Under the pieces are notes generated by a model, which was not told the origin of the DNA, searched no databases, and was given only the letters and a program-made list of their open reading frames with translations. A stretch of DNA of 64,000 nucleotides from Arthrobacter sp042667405. Lineage in GTDB: Bacteria > Actinomycetota > Actinomycetes > Actinomycetales > Micrococcaceae. The number at the start of each line of letters is the position of its first letter. Position 1 is the stretch's first letter. Shown here one piece after another: positions 38,488-47,875 of this stretch. The DNA lies in assembly GCF_042667405.1 (NCBI RefSeq), contig NZ_JBHVAL010000011.1, forward strand, positions 1 to 64,000, written 5' to 3'. Made by a program: the position numbers and the translations under genes.

Positions 38488-41400
38488 TTAGCCTGCCTTT
38501 ACAGGCACATCGGCGAAGATCGCTTCAATGACGTTGTTGGCCCACTGCAGGATCTCGGCGTCCTGCAGGTCGCGTCCGCCGATCCTGGCGGTCTTGGGCT
38601 TGGGAATCAGCACGGCGTCCAGGGCAGGCTTGACCTGCGAACCCGGGTACATGCGATTCAGGCGCATGGTTTTGGATTCGGGCAGTTGCGCCGGCGAGAA
38701 GCGGATGAAGTTGCCTTGGAGTGCGACGTCGGACAGGCCGGCTTCGCGGGCACCGACCCGGAAGCGGGCCACGGCAATGAGGTTCTGGGCAGGGAGCGGC
38801 GGCTCACCGTAGCGGTCCACGAGTTCTGCAAGGACTTCGTCGATCGCCTCGTAGGTGATGGCGGCAGCGAGCTTGCGGTAGGCCTCCAGGCGCAGCCTCT
38901 CCCCCGGCACGTAGTCGTGCGGGAGGTGGGCGTTGACGGGCAGCTCGATCTTCATCTCGGCGGCCTTCTCCTCCGCCTCACCGCGGTACTCGGCCACGGC
39001 CTCGCCCACCAGCCGGATGTAGAGGTCGAAACCGACGCCTTGGATGTGGCCTGACTGTTCTCCGCCCAGCAGGTTGCCCGCGCCACGGATTTCGAGGTCC
39101 TTCATGGCCAGCTGCATGCCCGCGCCGAGCTCATTATGCGCGGCCACTGCCTTGAGGCGTTCCAGCGCTACCTCGCCCAACGGCTTTTCGGAGGGGTACA
39201 GGAAGTAGGCGTAGGCACGCTCCCGTCCACGGCCAACACGGCCACGGAGCTGGTGCAGCTGCGAGAGTCCGTACTTGTCTGCCCCGTCAACAATGAGAGT
39301 GTTGGCGTTGGAGATGTCCAGGCCGGTCTCGATGATGGTGGTGCAGACCAGGACGTCGAAGCGCTTCTCCCAGAAGTCAACGATGATCTTCTCCAGGCGG
39401 CTCTCGGACATCTGCCCGTGCGCCACCTCCACCCGCGCTTCAGGGACAAGCTCCCGGATCTGGGCGGCGATGCGCTCGATCGAGGACACCCTGTTATGGA
39501 CGAAGAACACCTGTCCCTCGCGCATGAGTTCGCGGCGGATTGCTGCCGAGGTCTGCTTGTTGGTAAACGGCCCCACGTACGTCAGCACGGGGTGTCGCTC
39601 TTCAGGCGGTGTGGCCAGCGTTGAGGTTTCCCGAATGCCGGTGAGCGACATTTCCAGGGTTCGCGGGATGGGCGTGGCGCTCATGGCCAACACGTCCACG
39701 TTGGTGCGCATCTTCTTGAGCGCTTCCTTGTGTTCAACGCCGAAACGCTGTTCCTCGTCCACAATGACCAGGCCAAGGTCCTTGAACTCGAAGTCCTTGG
39801 ACAGCAGCCGGTGCGTTCCGATCACCACGTCCACGGCGCCACTCTTGACGCCTTCGGCTGTTTCCTTGGCCTCTTTGCTGGACTGGAAACGGGACAGCGG
39901 CTTCACGCGCAGCGGGAAGCCGGAGAAGCGTTCGGTGAAGGTTTCGTAGTGCTGCTGGGCCAACAGTGTGGTGGGCACAAGAACGGCTACCTGCTTGCCG
40001 TCCTGGACAGCTTTGAAGGCCGCCCGGACAGCGATCTCGGTCTTGCCGTAGCCCACATCACCGGACACCAGCCGGTCCATGGGGATCTCGCGTTCCATGT
40101 CGGCTTTGACCTCGTTGATGGTGGTCAGCTGGTCAGGTGTCTCCACGTATGGGAAGGCTTCCTCAAGCTCGCGCTGCCACGGGGTGTCCGGGGCGAAGGC
40201 GTGGCCGCGGGATGCCATGCGGGCAGAGTACAGGCGGATCAGTTCGCCGGCGATTTCCTTGACGGCTTTGCGGGCCTTGGACTTGGTGCTGGCCCAGTCC
40301 GCGCCGCCCATCTTGCTCAACGCGGGCGTGTCCCCACCGACGTAGCGGGTCACCTGGTCCAACTGGTCCGTGGGCACGAAGAGACGGTCTCCCGGGGCGC
40401 CGCGCTTGGACGGAGCATACTCGAGCACCAGGTACTCGCGCAGTCCGGCATCGGACGACGACGTCCCGGTCACCTTGCGCTGGATGAGCTCCACGAACCT
40501 GCCGATGCCGTGCTGCTCGTGAACCACGAAGTCCCCGGCGTGCAGCTGCAACGGATCAACGGCGTTGCGCCGCTTGGAGGGCATACGCCGCATGTCCTTC
40601 GTGGAACTGGCCGAGGCCCGTCCCAGGAGGTCCGCTTCGGTCAGCAGCCCCAGTTTGAGTCCGTCCAAGACAAAGCCACGGCCGACGGCGGCAGTAGTCA
40701 CCTCGATGATGCCCGGTTGGGGCTCCTCATCCAGGGACTCAACGCGGGAACACGGGATCTCTGCGTCATGGAACAGCTCGGCCAACCGCTGCGCGGGTCC
40801 CGGGCCATCTGTTACCACTACGACGCGCCACTGATCGCGGACGCGGGAGCCGATGAATTCGAGCATTTCGGCGACGTCGCCCTGGTAGCCACGAGGTTCC
40901 CGGGCTCGCATGTTCAATACATCGATGTCCAGGACCAGGTCCTCGTCCGAGGCGAGGGAAGTGATGGACCACCAGGAAACGCCGTGTTCCAGCGCGGAAG
41001 TACGCGTGTCCGTCAGCGAACGGAAACTGGCGGCATGCAGGTCCGTTGAAGCCTGGGACGATAGGTCCAGTGGCGTCGCACCGCCGTCGGACGCTGTTGA
41101 CCAGGCCGCTTCCAGAAACTCCTCGTTGGTGGCCGCGAGGTCGTGCGCACGGGTGCGTACCTTCTCGGGTTCGATCACCACGGAGAGCGACCCGGCCGGG
41201 AGCTGGTCCACAAACGGAACCATGGCATCGACCAGCACGGGCGCCAGGGATTCCATACCCTCAACGGCGATGCCACCGGCGATCTTCTCCAGCATGTCCG
41301 CAGCGGCGGGCATGTCGGCCTTCAGCTTGGCGGCGCGCGACATTACGGAGGGAGTGATGAGGATTTCCCGGCACGGCGGGGCGTGCAGTTCCGTGGGGTG

Positions 41401-42120
41401 GTGGATTCCGGGCGCCGTCAGGGAACGCTGGTCGGCAACGGCAAACCAGCGCATCTGGTCCACTTCGTCGCCGAAGAACTCCACCCGGATGGGGTGGTCC
41501 TCGGTGGGCGGGAAGACATCGAGGATGCCACCTCGGACGGCGAATTCACCGCGATGCGTCACCATGTCCACGCGGGCGTAGGCGGCATCGGACAGGGCGC
41601 GGACAACCTCGCTGAAGGACCGCTCCTGTCCCACCTGCAACGTCACCGGCACCAGATCGCCCAAGCCGGCCACAATCGGCTGGACCACTGCGCGGACCGG
41701 GGCCACCACCACACGCAAGGGGGCCGCCGTCGAGGTTTCCGGGTGGGTGAGGCGGCGCAGGACCGACAGTCGCCGACCCACCGTGTCCGAGCGCGGCGAA
41801 AGGCGCTCATGCGGCAGGGTTTCCCAGCTGGGGAAAGCGGCCACGGAATCCGCCGGAAGGTAGGAGCACAGTGCTGCGGCGAGGTCTTCGGCCTCCCTGC
41901 CGGTCGCGGTGACGGCGAGGACCACCGGGGCGCCCCCACCATCGGCACCAGCATCGGCCAGGGCATCTGCCATTTCGGCGATCAGAACGGCGCGCATCCC
42001 GGTGGGGGCGCTGATCTGGTAGTCGGTGTTGCGGTCGCTGAAGGGCCGCTGCGCCTCTGTTCGAACGCGCGCAAACGTCTTGTCCTCCGCCAGTGCGCGG
42101 CGCAGACCGTTGAGGCTCAT
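38488..42120 (-). CDS. mfd: Transcription-repair coupling factor
   Basis: A 1210-residue superfamily-2 translocase that removes stalled RNA polymerase from damaged DNA and recruits UvrA. Order: UvrB-like N-terminal modules (about 1-450), RNA polymerase-interacting domain around HAGDFVVHEQHGIGRFVELI (near 520-580), helicase domains with Walker A SGDVGYGKTEIAVRAAFKAV (near 680), DEEQRFGVEHK motif II, TSLATPPEERHPV, and motif VI QLRGRVGRGRERAYAYFLY, then the TRCF C-terminal domain. Start at ATG 42120 (AGGAG upstream); the ORF extension to 42177 lacks conservation. A normal-length, intact housekeeping gene; the actinobacterial order mfd next to a divergent gene is common. Confidence 0.96.
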   Translation of the reverse strand: MSLNGLRRALAEDKTFARVRTEAQRPFSDRNTDYQISAPTGMRAVLIAEMADALADAGADGGGAPVVLAVTATGREAEDLAAALCSYLPADSVAAFPSWETLPHERLSPRSDTVGRRLSVLRRLTHPETSTAAPLRVVVAPVRAVVQPIVAGLGDLVPVTLQVGQERSFSEVVRALSDAAYARVDMVTHRGEFAVRGGILDVFPPTEDHPIRVEFFGDEVDQMRWFAVADQRSLTAPGIHHPTELHAPPCREILITPSVMSRAAKLKADMPAAADMLEKIAGGIAVEGMESLAPVLVDAMVPFVDQLPAGSLSVVIEPEKVRTRAHDLAATNEEFLEAAWSTASDGGATPLDLSSQASTDLHAASFRSLTDTRTSALEHGVSWWSITSLASDEDLVLDIDVLNMRAREPRGYQGDVAEMLEFIGSRVRDQWRVVVVTDGPGPAQRLAELFHDAEIPCSRVESLDEEPQPGIIEVTTAAVGRGFVLDGLKLGLLTEADLLGRASASSTKDMRRMPSKRRNAVDPLQLHAGDFVVHEQHGIGRFVELIQRKVTGTSSSDAGLREYLVLEYAPSKRGAPGDRLFVPTDQLDQVTRYVGGDTPALSKMGGADWASTKSKARKAVKEIAGELIRLYSARMASRGHAFAPDTPWQRELEEAFPYVETPDQLTTINEVKADMEREIPMDRLVSGDVGYGKTEIAVRAAFKAVQDGKQVAVLVPTTLLAQQHYETFTERFSGFPLRVKPLSRFQSSKEAKETAEGVKSGAVDVVIGTHRLLSKDFEFKDLGLVIVDEEQRFGVEHKEALKKMRTNVDVLAMSATPIPRTLEMSLTGIRETSTLATPPEERHPVLTYVGPFTNKQTSAAIRRELMREGQVFFVHNRVSSIERIAAQIRELVPEARVEVAHGQMSESRLEKIIVDFWEKRFDVLVCTTIIETGLDISNANTLIVDGADKYGLSQLHQLRGRVGRGRERAYAYFLYPSEKPLGEVALERLKAVAAHNELGAGMQLAMKDLEIRGAGNLLGGEQSGHIQGVGFDLYIRLVGEAVAEYRGEAEEKAAEMKIELPVNAHLPHDYVPGERLRLEAYRKLAAAITYEAIDEVLAELVDRYGEPPLPAQNLIAVARFRVGAREAGLSDVALQGNFIRFSPAQLPESKTMRLNRMYPGSQVKPALDAVLIPKPKTARIGGRDLQDAEILQWANNVIEAIFADVPVKAG

Positions 42121-42228
42121 GGCAGAAACTCCTAGGGTGGGTCCAAGGGCAGGCAACACAAATGCCCGGAAATTCAAAAGAATGCCGGGTCATTCCAGCC
42201 TACCTCCACCCCAGCCCCAGGAGTTCCT

Positions 42229-43758
42229 TTGCAGTCTTCGGAAGCTACGCATTCCAACACCCCGCAAGAGTCCAGGACAGTGCTGGTGACCGGTGCCACA
42301 GGGTACATCGGCGGACGCCTGGTCCCGCGCCTGCTTGAAGCCGGTCATCGGGTGAAAGTCCTGGTCCGCACGCCCCGGAAGATCGCCGGCGTGCCATGGC
42401 ATGACGACGTAGAGATCATCGAGAACAGCCTGTCCGATGCCGACGGCCTCACCGAAGCCCTCCAGGGCGTGGACGTCCTGTACTACCTTGTCCATTCCAT
42501 GGCCTCAGGCAGCGGTTTCGAGTCGAAGGAGGAAAGCATGGCGCGCTTGGTTGCGGGGGCAGCCACGGACGCCGGGGTGGGCAGGATCGTCTACCTCGGC
42601 GGCCTGCACCCGGAGAACACGCAACTTTCCACGCACATGCGCTCCCGCGAGACCGTGGGCAAGGTGTTCCTGGAATCAGCAGTGGGCTCGATCGTGTTCC
42701 AGGCCGGAGTGGTGATCGGTTCGGGCTCGGCGTCGTTCGAGATGATCCGGCACCTGGCCGACACGCTGCCGGTCATGCCCGCACCCAGCTGGGTCAACAA
42801 CCGGATCGAAGCCATCGCGGTCCGGGACGTGCTGCATTACCTCGTTGCCGCTGCTGACCTTCCGGAGAAGCTGAACCGCTCCTTCGACATCGGATCCCGG
42901 GACGTCCTGAAATACAAGGAGATGATGAACGAATACGCCGTGGAACGCGGACTCCCCCGGCGCCTGGTGATCGCCCTTCCCGTCCCTGCACCCAAGCTGG
43001 CCGGCTTGTGGGTTGCCCTGGTCACCCCGATTCCGCTGTCCATGTCCCTGCCGCTGGTGCAGTCGCTGCAGCATGACGCGGTGTCGCGGGAGCACGACGT
43101 CGACCGTTACATCAAGCAGCCCGACGGCGGCCTGACGCCCTACCGCCGTGCCGTTGCGCTGGCGCTGGGCAAGGAACGGGACGGCCAGGTGGAGACTACG
43201 TGGGCCAATGCCGGAATCGACGCCGATCCTCTCCCCAGTGACCCCGACTGGGCCGGCTACAAGGTGTTCCTGGACGAGAGGACCTTCCACAGCGAGGCCA
43301 AGCCGGAGCACGTGTGGACCATCATTGAGGGAATCGGCGGCAAGAATGGCTGGTACTCCTTGCCTTTGGCCTGGAAGGTGCGCGGTTGGCTGGACAAGCT
43401 GCAGGGCGGCGCGGGGCTGTTGCGGGGTCGGCGGCACCCCAAGACACTGAACGCTGGCGAGGTAGTGGACTGGTGGCGGGTCGAAGCCATCGACCGCGGC
43501 CACCTGCTGCGGTTGCGGGCCGAAATGCGTGCGCCCGGCGGTGCGTGGTTGGAGTTGGGCGTCGAGCCCGACGGCGACGGGAGCCTCTACAAGCAGCGCG
43601 CCATTTTCTTCCCGCGGGGCTTGGCTGGCCGGCTCTATTGGTTGGGCGTGTACCCCTTCCACGGCTTCATCTTCCCATCGATGGCGCGCAATATCTCAGC
43701 CGCTGCAACAGAGCTCCAGGACGAAGCGCGTTCCAGTGAGTCCACCCGGACCCCGTAG
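42229..43758 (+). CDS. NAD(P)-binding epimerase-like protein with C-terminal DUF2867
   Basis: A 509-residue two-part protein. N-terminal half: extended SDR/NmrA-like Rossmann fold, TVLVTGATGYIGGRLVPRLLEAGHRVKVLVR, IVYLGGLHPENTQLSTHMRSRETVGKVF. C-terminal half (from about residue 345): DUF2867, with ERTFHSEAKPEHVWTIIEGIGGKNGWYS and the FFPRGLAGRLYWLGVYPFHGFIF segment. The fusion is known (YbjT-like) but its substrate is not. TTG 42229 is taken as start because AGGAG lies 5 nt upstream and no ATG exists before the Rossmann motif. Divergent from mfd. Confidence 0.83.
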   Translation: MQSSEATHSNTPQESRTVLVTGATGYIGGRLVPRLLEAGHRVKVLVRTPRKIAGVPWHDDVEIIENSLSDADGLTEALQGVDVLYYLVHSMASGSGFESKEESMARLVAGAATDAGVGRIVYLGGLHPENTQLSTHMRSRETVGKVFLESAVGSIVFQAGVVIGSGSASFEMIRHLADTLPVMPAPSWVNNRIEAIAVRDVLHYLVAAADLPEKLNRSFDIGSRDVLKYKEMMNEYAVERGLPRRLVIALPVPAPKLAGLWVALVTPIPLSMSLPLVQSLQHDAVSREHDVDRYIKQPDGGLTPYRRAVALALGKERDGQVETTWANAGIDADPLPSDPDWAGYKVFLDERTFHSEAKPEHVWTIIEGIGGKNGWYSLPLAWKVRGWLDKLQGGAGLLRGRRHPKTLNAGEVVDWWRVEAIDRGHLLRLRAEMRAPGGAWLELGVEPDGDGSLYKQRAIFFPRGLAGRLYWLGVYPFHGFIFPSMARNISAAATELQDEARSSESTRTP

Positions 43759-43805
43759 GATGTTGGGAGCTAAAAAGCTTCACCACCACCATCCACGGAG
43801 GACCC

Positions 43806-44303
43806 ATGGCCCTGAGTGCATCCACCACCCTGCCCCACAGCGTTGACCGCGTAGCGGCCGGCTTTGTCGACGAGGATTTCCTGCGCCACACCAGCGAATA
43901 CGTGGGCGGCTCGCTGGAATCGTTCACCGTTGACGGCGACACCGCCGGCGCGTTCACCACCACCACGGTTCGCACGCTGCCCACCACCCGCCTGCCGGAG
44001 ATCGCCCGCAAGTTCGTTGGCGAAACCCTGAAGGTGACCCAGACCGAGGAGTGGGAAGCCCCCGCTGCCGACGGTTCACGTGCCAGCAAGATCGCCTTGA
44101 AGATCTCCGGCGCCCCGCTGGACGTCACCGCTGTCCAGCGACTCGTCGCTGAGGGCGGGAGCACCCGGATCGAACTCGAAGGCAACGTGACGTCGTCGGT
44201 TCCGTTCCTGGGCGGAAAGATCGCTGACGCTGCCGAGCCCATGGTGGGCAAGGCTTTGGGCATCCAGTCGCAGCAGGCCCAGGCCTGGCTCGAAAGCCAC
44301 TAG
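43806..44303 (+). CDS. DUF2505 family protein
   Basis: A 165-residue soluble protein with the DUF2505 pattern: ALSASTTLPHSVDRVAAGFVDEDFLRHTSEYVGG ... TTTVRTLPTTRLPEIARKFVGETLKVTQTEEWE. The fold resembles START/SRPBCC ligand-binding proteins. Actinobacterial family of unknown role. ATG 43806 with GGAGG upstream. Directly precedes the small membrane gene (1-bp gap), so the two are co-transcribed. Confidence 0.83.
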   Translation: MALSASTTLPHSVDRVAAGFVDEDFLRHTSEYVGGSLESFTVDGDTAGAFTTTTVRTLPTTRLPEIARKFVGETLKVTQTEEWEAPAADGSRASKIALKISGAPLDVTAVQRLVAEGGSTRIELEGNVTSSVPFLGGKIADAAEPMVGKALGIQSQQAQAWLESH

Positions 44304-44304
44304 C

Positions 44305-44526
44305 ATGCAGATTCCCGCAATCCTTGCGGTCATCCTGATCGTGGCCGGCATCTGGTCGCTGGTTGTGTGGCCGCAGTTCCTCAAGCGCGTCATGAAGGAC
44401 CCCCGGGCCCGCGACGCCGCAGGCAAGGCCACCAAGTTCCTCACGGTCCACGTCGTCCTGGTTACCATCTCCATGGTGCTGGGACTCGCGACGGCGGTTA
44501 TCGGGGTCGCGGGCCTTCTCGCCTGA
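44305..44526 (+). CDS. Small membrane protein, SCO4848-like
   Basis: A 73-residue protein with two hydrophobic helices (IPAILAVILIVAGIWSLVVWP and VHVVLVTISMVLGLATAVIGVAGLLA) and a basic loop (KRVMKDPRARDAAGKATKF). Matches the small actinobacterial SCO4848-type membrane protein family of unknown function. Its ATG is one base after the DUF2505 stop. Confidence 0.72.
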   Translation: MQIPAILAVILIVAGIWSLVVWPQFLKRVMKDPRARDAAGKATKFLTVHVVLVTISMVLGLATAVIGVAGLLA

Positions 44527-44531
44527 GTTTC

Positions 44532-44599
44532 ACCCAACTGGGTAACAGCTCCTGCTCCAATGACGACTCAATAGGACATGAGCTGTTACCCAGTTGGGT
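44532..44599. repeat. Second palindrome type, 20-bp arms each containing its own palindrome
   Basis: Left arm ACCCAACTGGGTAACAGCTC (44532-44551) and its exact reverse complement (44580-44599) with a 28-nt loop, in the SCO4848-like to nhaA gap. Each arm itself starts or ends with an ACCCA/TGGGT mini-palindrome, so the DNA can fold as one long stem or two short ones. Not the same sequence as the CAACGCGGGG family. Confidence 0.75.
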
Positions 44600-44674
44600 A
44601 AGATGGATTGTGGTGTGCCGGGAAGTCTGGTCGGCGGAGTCTTAGTGATACCCCGAACCAGGTAAGGAATTCCC

Positions 44675-45964
44675 GTGGCCCAGCACTCACCGCCTATCTT
44701 CTCCCGCTCCAGCTACCCGGAGTACCGCCGGATCCTCGCAATCCTCCGCACGGAAACTGTCGGTGGCGCGCTACTCCTGGCAGCGACAGTCATTGCCCTT
44801 ATCTGGGCCAACTCCCCCGCGGCAGCCGGCTACTTCGCCCTCCGCGACCTCAAGCTCGGTTACGAACCCTGGCACCTTGAGCTCAGCCTCGGCCACTGGG
44901 CATCCGACGGCTTGCTCGCAGTCTTCTTCTTCCTGGCCGGCCTGGAACTCAAGCGCGAATTCGTGGCCGGGGAGCTCCGCAAACCTGCCCGGGCAGTAGT
45001 CCCGGTGGCGGCCGCGATCGGCGGAGTCGCAGTCCCGGCGCTGATCTTCGTCCTCTTCAACCTCGGATCACCTGAAACCCTCAAGGGTTGGGCAATCCCC
45101 ACGGCCACGGACATTGCCTTCGCCTTGGCCGTCCTGGCGGTCATCAACACGCACCTGCCCGCTGCACTCCGGACGTTCCTGCTCACACTCGCCGTGGTGG
45201 ATGACCTCATCGCGATCGGCATCATCGCCTTTTTCTATTCCACCGGACTCCAGCCGATCATGTTGCTGGCCGCCGCAGTGCCCTTGGCCCTCTTCACGTT
45301 ACTGGTGCAAAAACGGATCCGCAGCTGGTATCTCCTGGTGCCGCTGGCCTTGGCAACCTGGGGATTCGTTCATGCCTCCGGCATCCACGCCACAGTGGCG
45401 GGCGTCCTGCTCGGTTTCGCCGTGCCGGTCTTCGCCAGCGGCAAGAAGGGCGAACCGGCCGAGGGTTTGGCCGAGCACTTCGAACACCGGCTCCGCCCCT
45501 TCTCAGCGGGGTTCGCTGTGCCTGTCTTCGCTTTCTTCTCAGCCGGCGTGGCCTTGGGCGGGCTGCAAGGAATGGGCGCAGCTCTCACGGACCCCGTGGC
45601 CCTGGGCATTGTTGCAGCCCTGGTGATCGGCAAGGCCGTGGGTGTTTTCGGCACCACTTTCCTGGTCACCAAGACCACCCGGGCCAGCCTGGATTCGAGC
45701 ATCGCCTGGATCGACCTTTTCGGCCTCGCCCTCCTGGCGGGCATCGGCTTCACAGTCTCGCTGCTCATTGGCGAGCTGAGCTTCGGCGCCGGCTCGGCAC
45801 ACAACGACCACGCCAAGGTGGCCATCCTGGCAGGTTCCCTGATCTCGGCGCTGCTGGCCGCCGTCGTACTTAGGGCCCGCAACCGGCGGTACCGGCAGGT
45901 GCAGGCGGATGAAGAACGGGACGACGACGGCGACGGCGTGCCTGACGTCTTCTCGCGCGCCTAG
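44675..45964 (+). CDS. nhaA: Na+/H+ antiporter NhaA
   Basis: A 429-residue inner-membrane antiporter that exports Na+ in exchange for H+. Family signs: TVGGALLLAATVIALIWANSP in the first span, FFFLAGLELKREFVAGELRKP, ATDIAFALAVLAVI (helix IV) and LTLAVVDDLIAIGIIAFFYS (helix V, with the paired Asp that bind the ion). About 12 spans, then a short Asp-rich tail (DEERDDDGDGVPD). GTG 44675 is preceded by GGTAAGGA. Convergent with sufU by 12 bp. Confidence 0.95.
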   Translation: MAQHSPPIFSRSSYPEYRRILAILRTETVGGALLLAATVIALIWANSPAAAGYFALRDLKLGYEPWHLELSLGHWASDGLLAVFFFLAGLELKREFVAGELRKPARAVVPVAAAIGGVAVPALIFVLFNLGSPETLKGWAIPTATDIAFALAVLAVINTHLPAALRTFLLTLAVVDDLIAIGIIAFFYSTGLQPIMLLAAAVPLALFTLLVQKRIRSWYLLVPLALATWGFVHASGIHATVAGVLLGFAVPVFASGKKGEPAEGLAEHFEHRLRPFSAGFAVPVFAFFSAGVALGGLQGMGAALTDPVALGIVAALVIGKAVGVFGTTFLVTKTTRASLDSSIAWIDLFGLALLAGIGFTVSLLIGELSFGAGSAHNDHAKVAILAGSLISALLAAVVLRARNRRYRQVQADEERDDDGDGVPDVFSRA

Positions 45965-45976
45965 TCGCAGGGGTAC

Positions 45977-46432
45977 TTAGCTTGTGGTCGCCTGGTTGAG
46001 CGCATCCTCAGCGGCGACCCACGAAATCATGGCGCACTTGACGCGTGCCGCGTAGCGGGCAACTCCTTCAAACGCGGCGGCGTCGCCCAGGATCTCCGGA
46101 TCAGCCTGTACCTTCCCGCGTGAGCGGAGGACCTCGCGGAAGTTGTCGATCACTGAGTGCAGTTCCGCCACCGACATGCCCTCCCCCAGCTCGCTCAGCA
46201 CGGAGGCCGAGGCCATGGAGATGGAACAACCCGCACCATCCCAGCTGATCTGCTGCACGGTGCCGTCTGCGACGGCCAGCCGGAGCGTCACTTCGTCCCC
46301 GCAGACCGGGTTCAACTGGTGCGACTGGCCGGTGACGGCTCCCGAGGGTGCCTCGGTTCCGGCGAGCCCGCTGCCGTGCCGCTGCTTGGAATGGTCAAGG
46401 ATGATCTGCTGGTACAGCTGGTCAAGACTCAT
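45977..46432 (-). CDS. sufU: SufU-type Fe-S scaffold/zinc sulfurtransferase
   Basis: A 151-residue NifU-N/IscU-fold protein of the Gram-positive SUF system. Conserved cysteines: NPVCGDEV (near 41), AGCSISMASASV (near 67) and VKCAMISW (near 131), with the extra segment between the second and third that separates SufU from IscU. It takes sulfur from SufS, the gene just upstream on the same strand. Start ATG 46432, 37 bp after the sufS stop; the longer ORF start (46528) would overlap sufS. Confidence 0.9.
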   Translation of the reverse strand: MSLDQLYQQIILDHSKQRHGSGLAGTEAPSGAVTGQSHQLNPVCGDEVTLRLAVADGTVQQISWDGAGCSISMASASVLSELGEGMSVAELHSVIDNFREVLRSRGKVQADPEILGDAAAFEGVARYAARVKCAMISWVAAEDALNQATTS

Positions 46433-46469
46433 GGTGCTGATGCCCGTTTCTTCGAAAAAGTCGTTGTGC

Positions 46470-47795
46470 TCAGGCCTGGAAGTAGGCCCGGACTCCGGAG
46501 ACGGCGTCGAGGAAGGCATCGACGTCATCCGTGGTGTTGTACAGGTAGGTGCTCGCCCGGGTGGTGGCGGTCAGGCCGAGGCGGCGGTGGAGCGGCTGGG
46601 CGCAGTGGTGGCCGACGCGGACGGCGATGCCGCGGTCGTCAAGGAACTGCCCGACGTCGTGCGCGTGGACACCGGCGACGTCGAACGCGGCCAGGCCGAT
46701 CCGCTCAGCACCCGACGCCGGACCAACAACGCGGATGCCCTCGATGCTCTCAAGGCCCTTGACCAGGCGCTGGCCCAACGTCGCTTCCCAGGCGTGGATG
46801 CGGTCGATTCCGGTTTCGGAAAGGTAATTCACGGCCGTTGCCAGCGCCACGGCCTGGGAGATGCGCTGTGTTCCGGCCTCGAAGCGCTGCGGCGCGGGCA
46901 GGTACTCGGCGCGTTCCATGGTGACCGTGGTGATCATGGAACCACCGGTGAGGAACGGTGGCAGCAAATCAAGAAGCTCCTGCTTGCCGTAGAGCACGCC
47001 GACACCCGTGGGGGCCAGCATCTTGTGGCCGGAGAACACCGCGAAGTCGACATCGAGTTTCTTCACGTCAACAGCCAGGTGCGGAACTGACTGGCAGGCA
47101 TCCAGGACCACCAGCGAGCCCACACGTCGTGCCATGGCGACGAGTTCGGGCACAGGATTGATGGTGCCCAGGACGTTCGAGGCGTGGGTGAAGGCTACAA
47201 GCCGGGTCCGGCTCCCGATGATCTCCGCGGCAGCATCGAGTCGCAGCGCGCCGTCGTCGGTGATGGGGATGTACTTCAGCGTGGCGCCGGTGCGGAAGGC
47301 GAGCTCCTGCCATGGAATGAGGTTGGCGTGGTGTTCCATTTCGGTGACCACGATCTCATCGCCTGGGCCGATGGCCAGGTCCTTCAAGCCGGAGTTGCCG
47401 CGGCCCTGCGCTGCCCACAAGGCTGCGTTGGACAGGGCGTAGCTGATGAGGTTCAGGCCCTCGGTGGCGTTGGAGGTCCACACGGTTTCCTCGTACCGGG
47501 CGCCGATGAAGTCAGCTACGGTCTGGCGGGCGTCCTCGAAGGCCTCGGTCGCTTCGACGGCCAAGTGATGGGCTCCACGGTGCACGGCGGCATTGCGTTG
47601 TTCGTAGAATTCCTGCTCGGCTTCGATGACACTGAGCGGATTTTGGGAGGTAGCACCGGAATCGAGGTAGACCAGTGGCTTTCCGTTGACCAATTGATCG
47701 AGCACCGGGAAGTCGTTCCGGATCCGCAACACCTCCGCGTTGTCCATGGCATGCACGGACTGTTGCAACGAGACGGGAGTTGATACGGCAGTCAA
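46470..47795 (-). CDS. sufS: Cysteine desulfurase SufS
   Basis: A 441-residue PLP-dependent aminotransferase-fold enzyme that takes sulfur from cysteine for Fe-S assembly. VYLDSGATSQNPLSVIEAE at the start, HHANLIPWQELA (near 142), the PLP Lys in DFAVFSGHKMLAPTGVGVLYG (near 245) and the active-site Cys in RVGHHCAQPLHRRLG (near 382). The TTG at 47795 is supported by AAGGAG 7 nt before it; an ATG at 47747 is the alternative. Linked to sufU; sufBCD are not in this window. Lies 80 bp after the HTH-less ATPase gene. Confidence 0.93.
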   Translation of the reverse strand: MTAVSTPVSLQQSVHAMDNAEVLRIRNDFPVLDQLVNGKPLVYLDSGATSQNPLSVIEAEQEFYEQRNAAVHRGAHHLAVEATEAFEDARQTVADFIGARYEETVWTSNATEGLNLISYALSNAALWAAQGRGNSGLKDLAIGPGDEIVVTEMEHHANLIPWQELAFRTGATLKYIPITDDGALRLDAAAEIIGSRTRLVAFTHASNVLGTINPVPELVAMARRVGSLVVLDACQSVPHLAVDVKKLDVDFAVFSGHKMLAPTGVGVLYGKQELLDLLPPFLTGGSMITTVTMERAEYLPAPQRFEAGTQRISQAVALATAVNYLSETGIDRIHAWEATLGQRLVKGLESIEGIRVVGPASGAERIGLAAFDVAGVHAHDVGQFLDDRGIAVRVGHHCAQPLHRRLGLTATTRASTYLYNTTDDVDAFLDAVSGVRAYFQA

Positions 47796-47875
47796 GGGGC
47801 GCTCCTTGGGAAATCCTTCAGGGACTCTCCATTATCCCACGCAGGGCCCGATCAGGCGGTGTGCCGTTCAGCACG

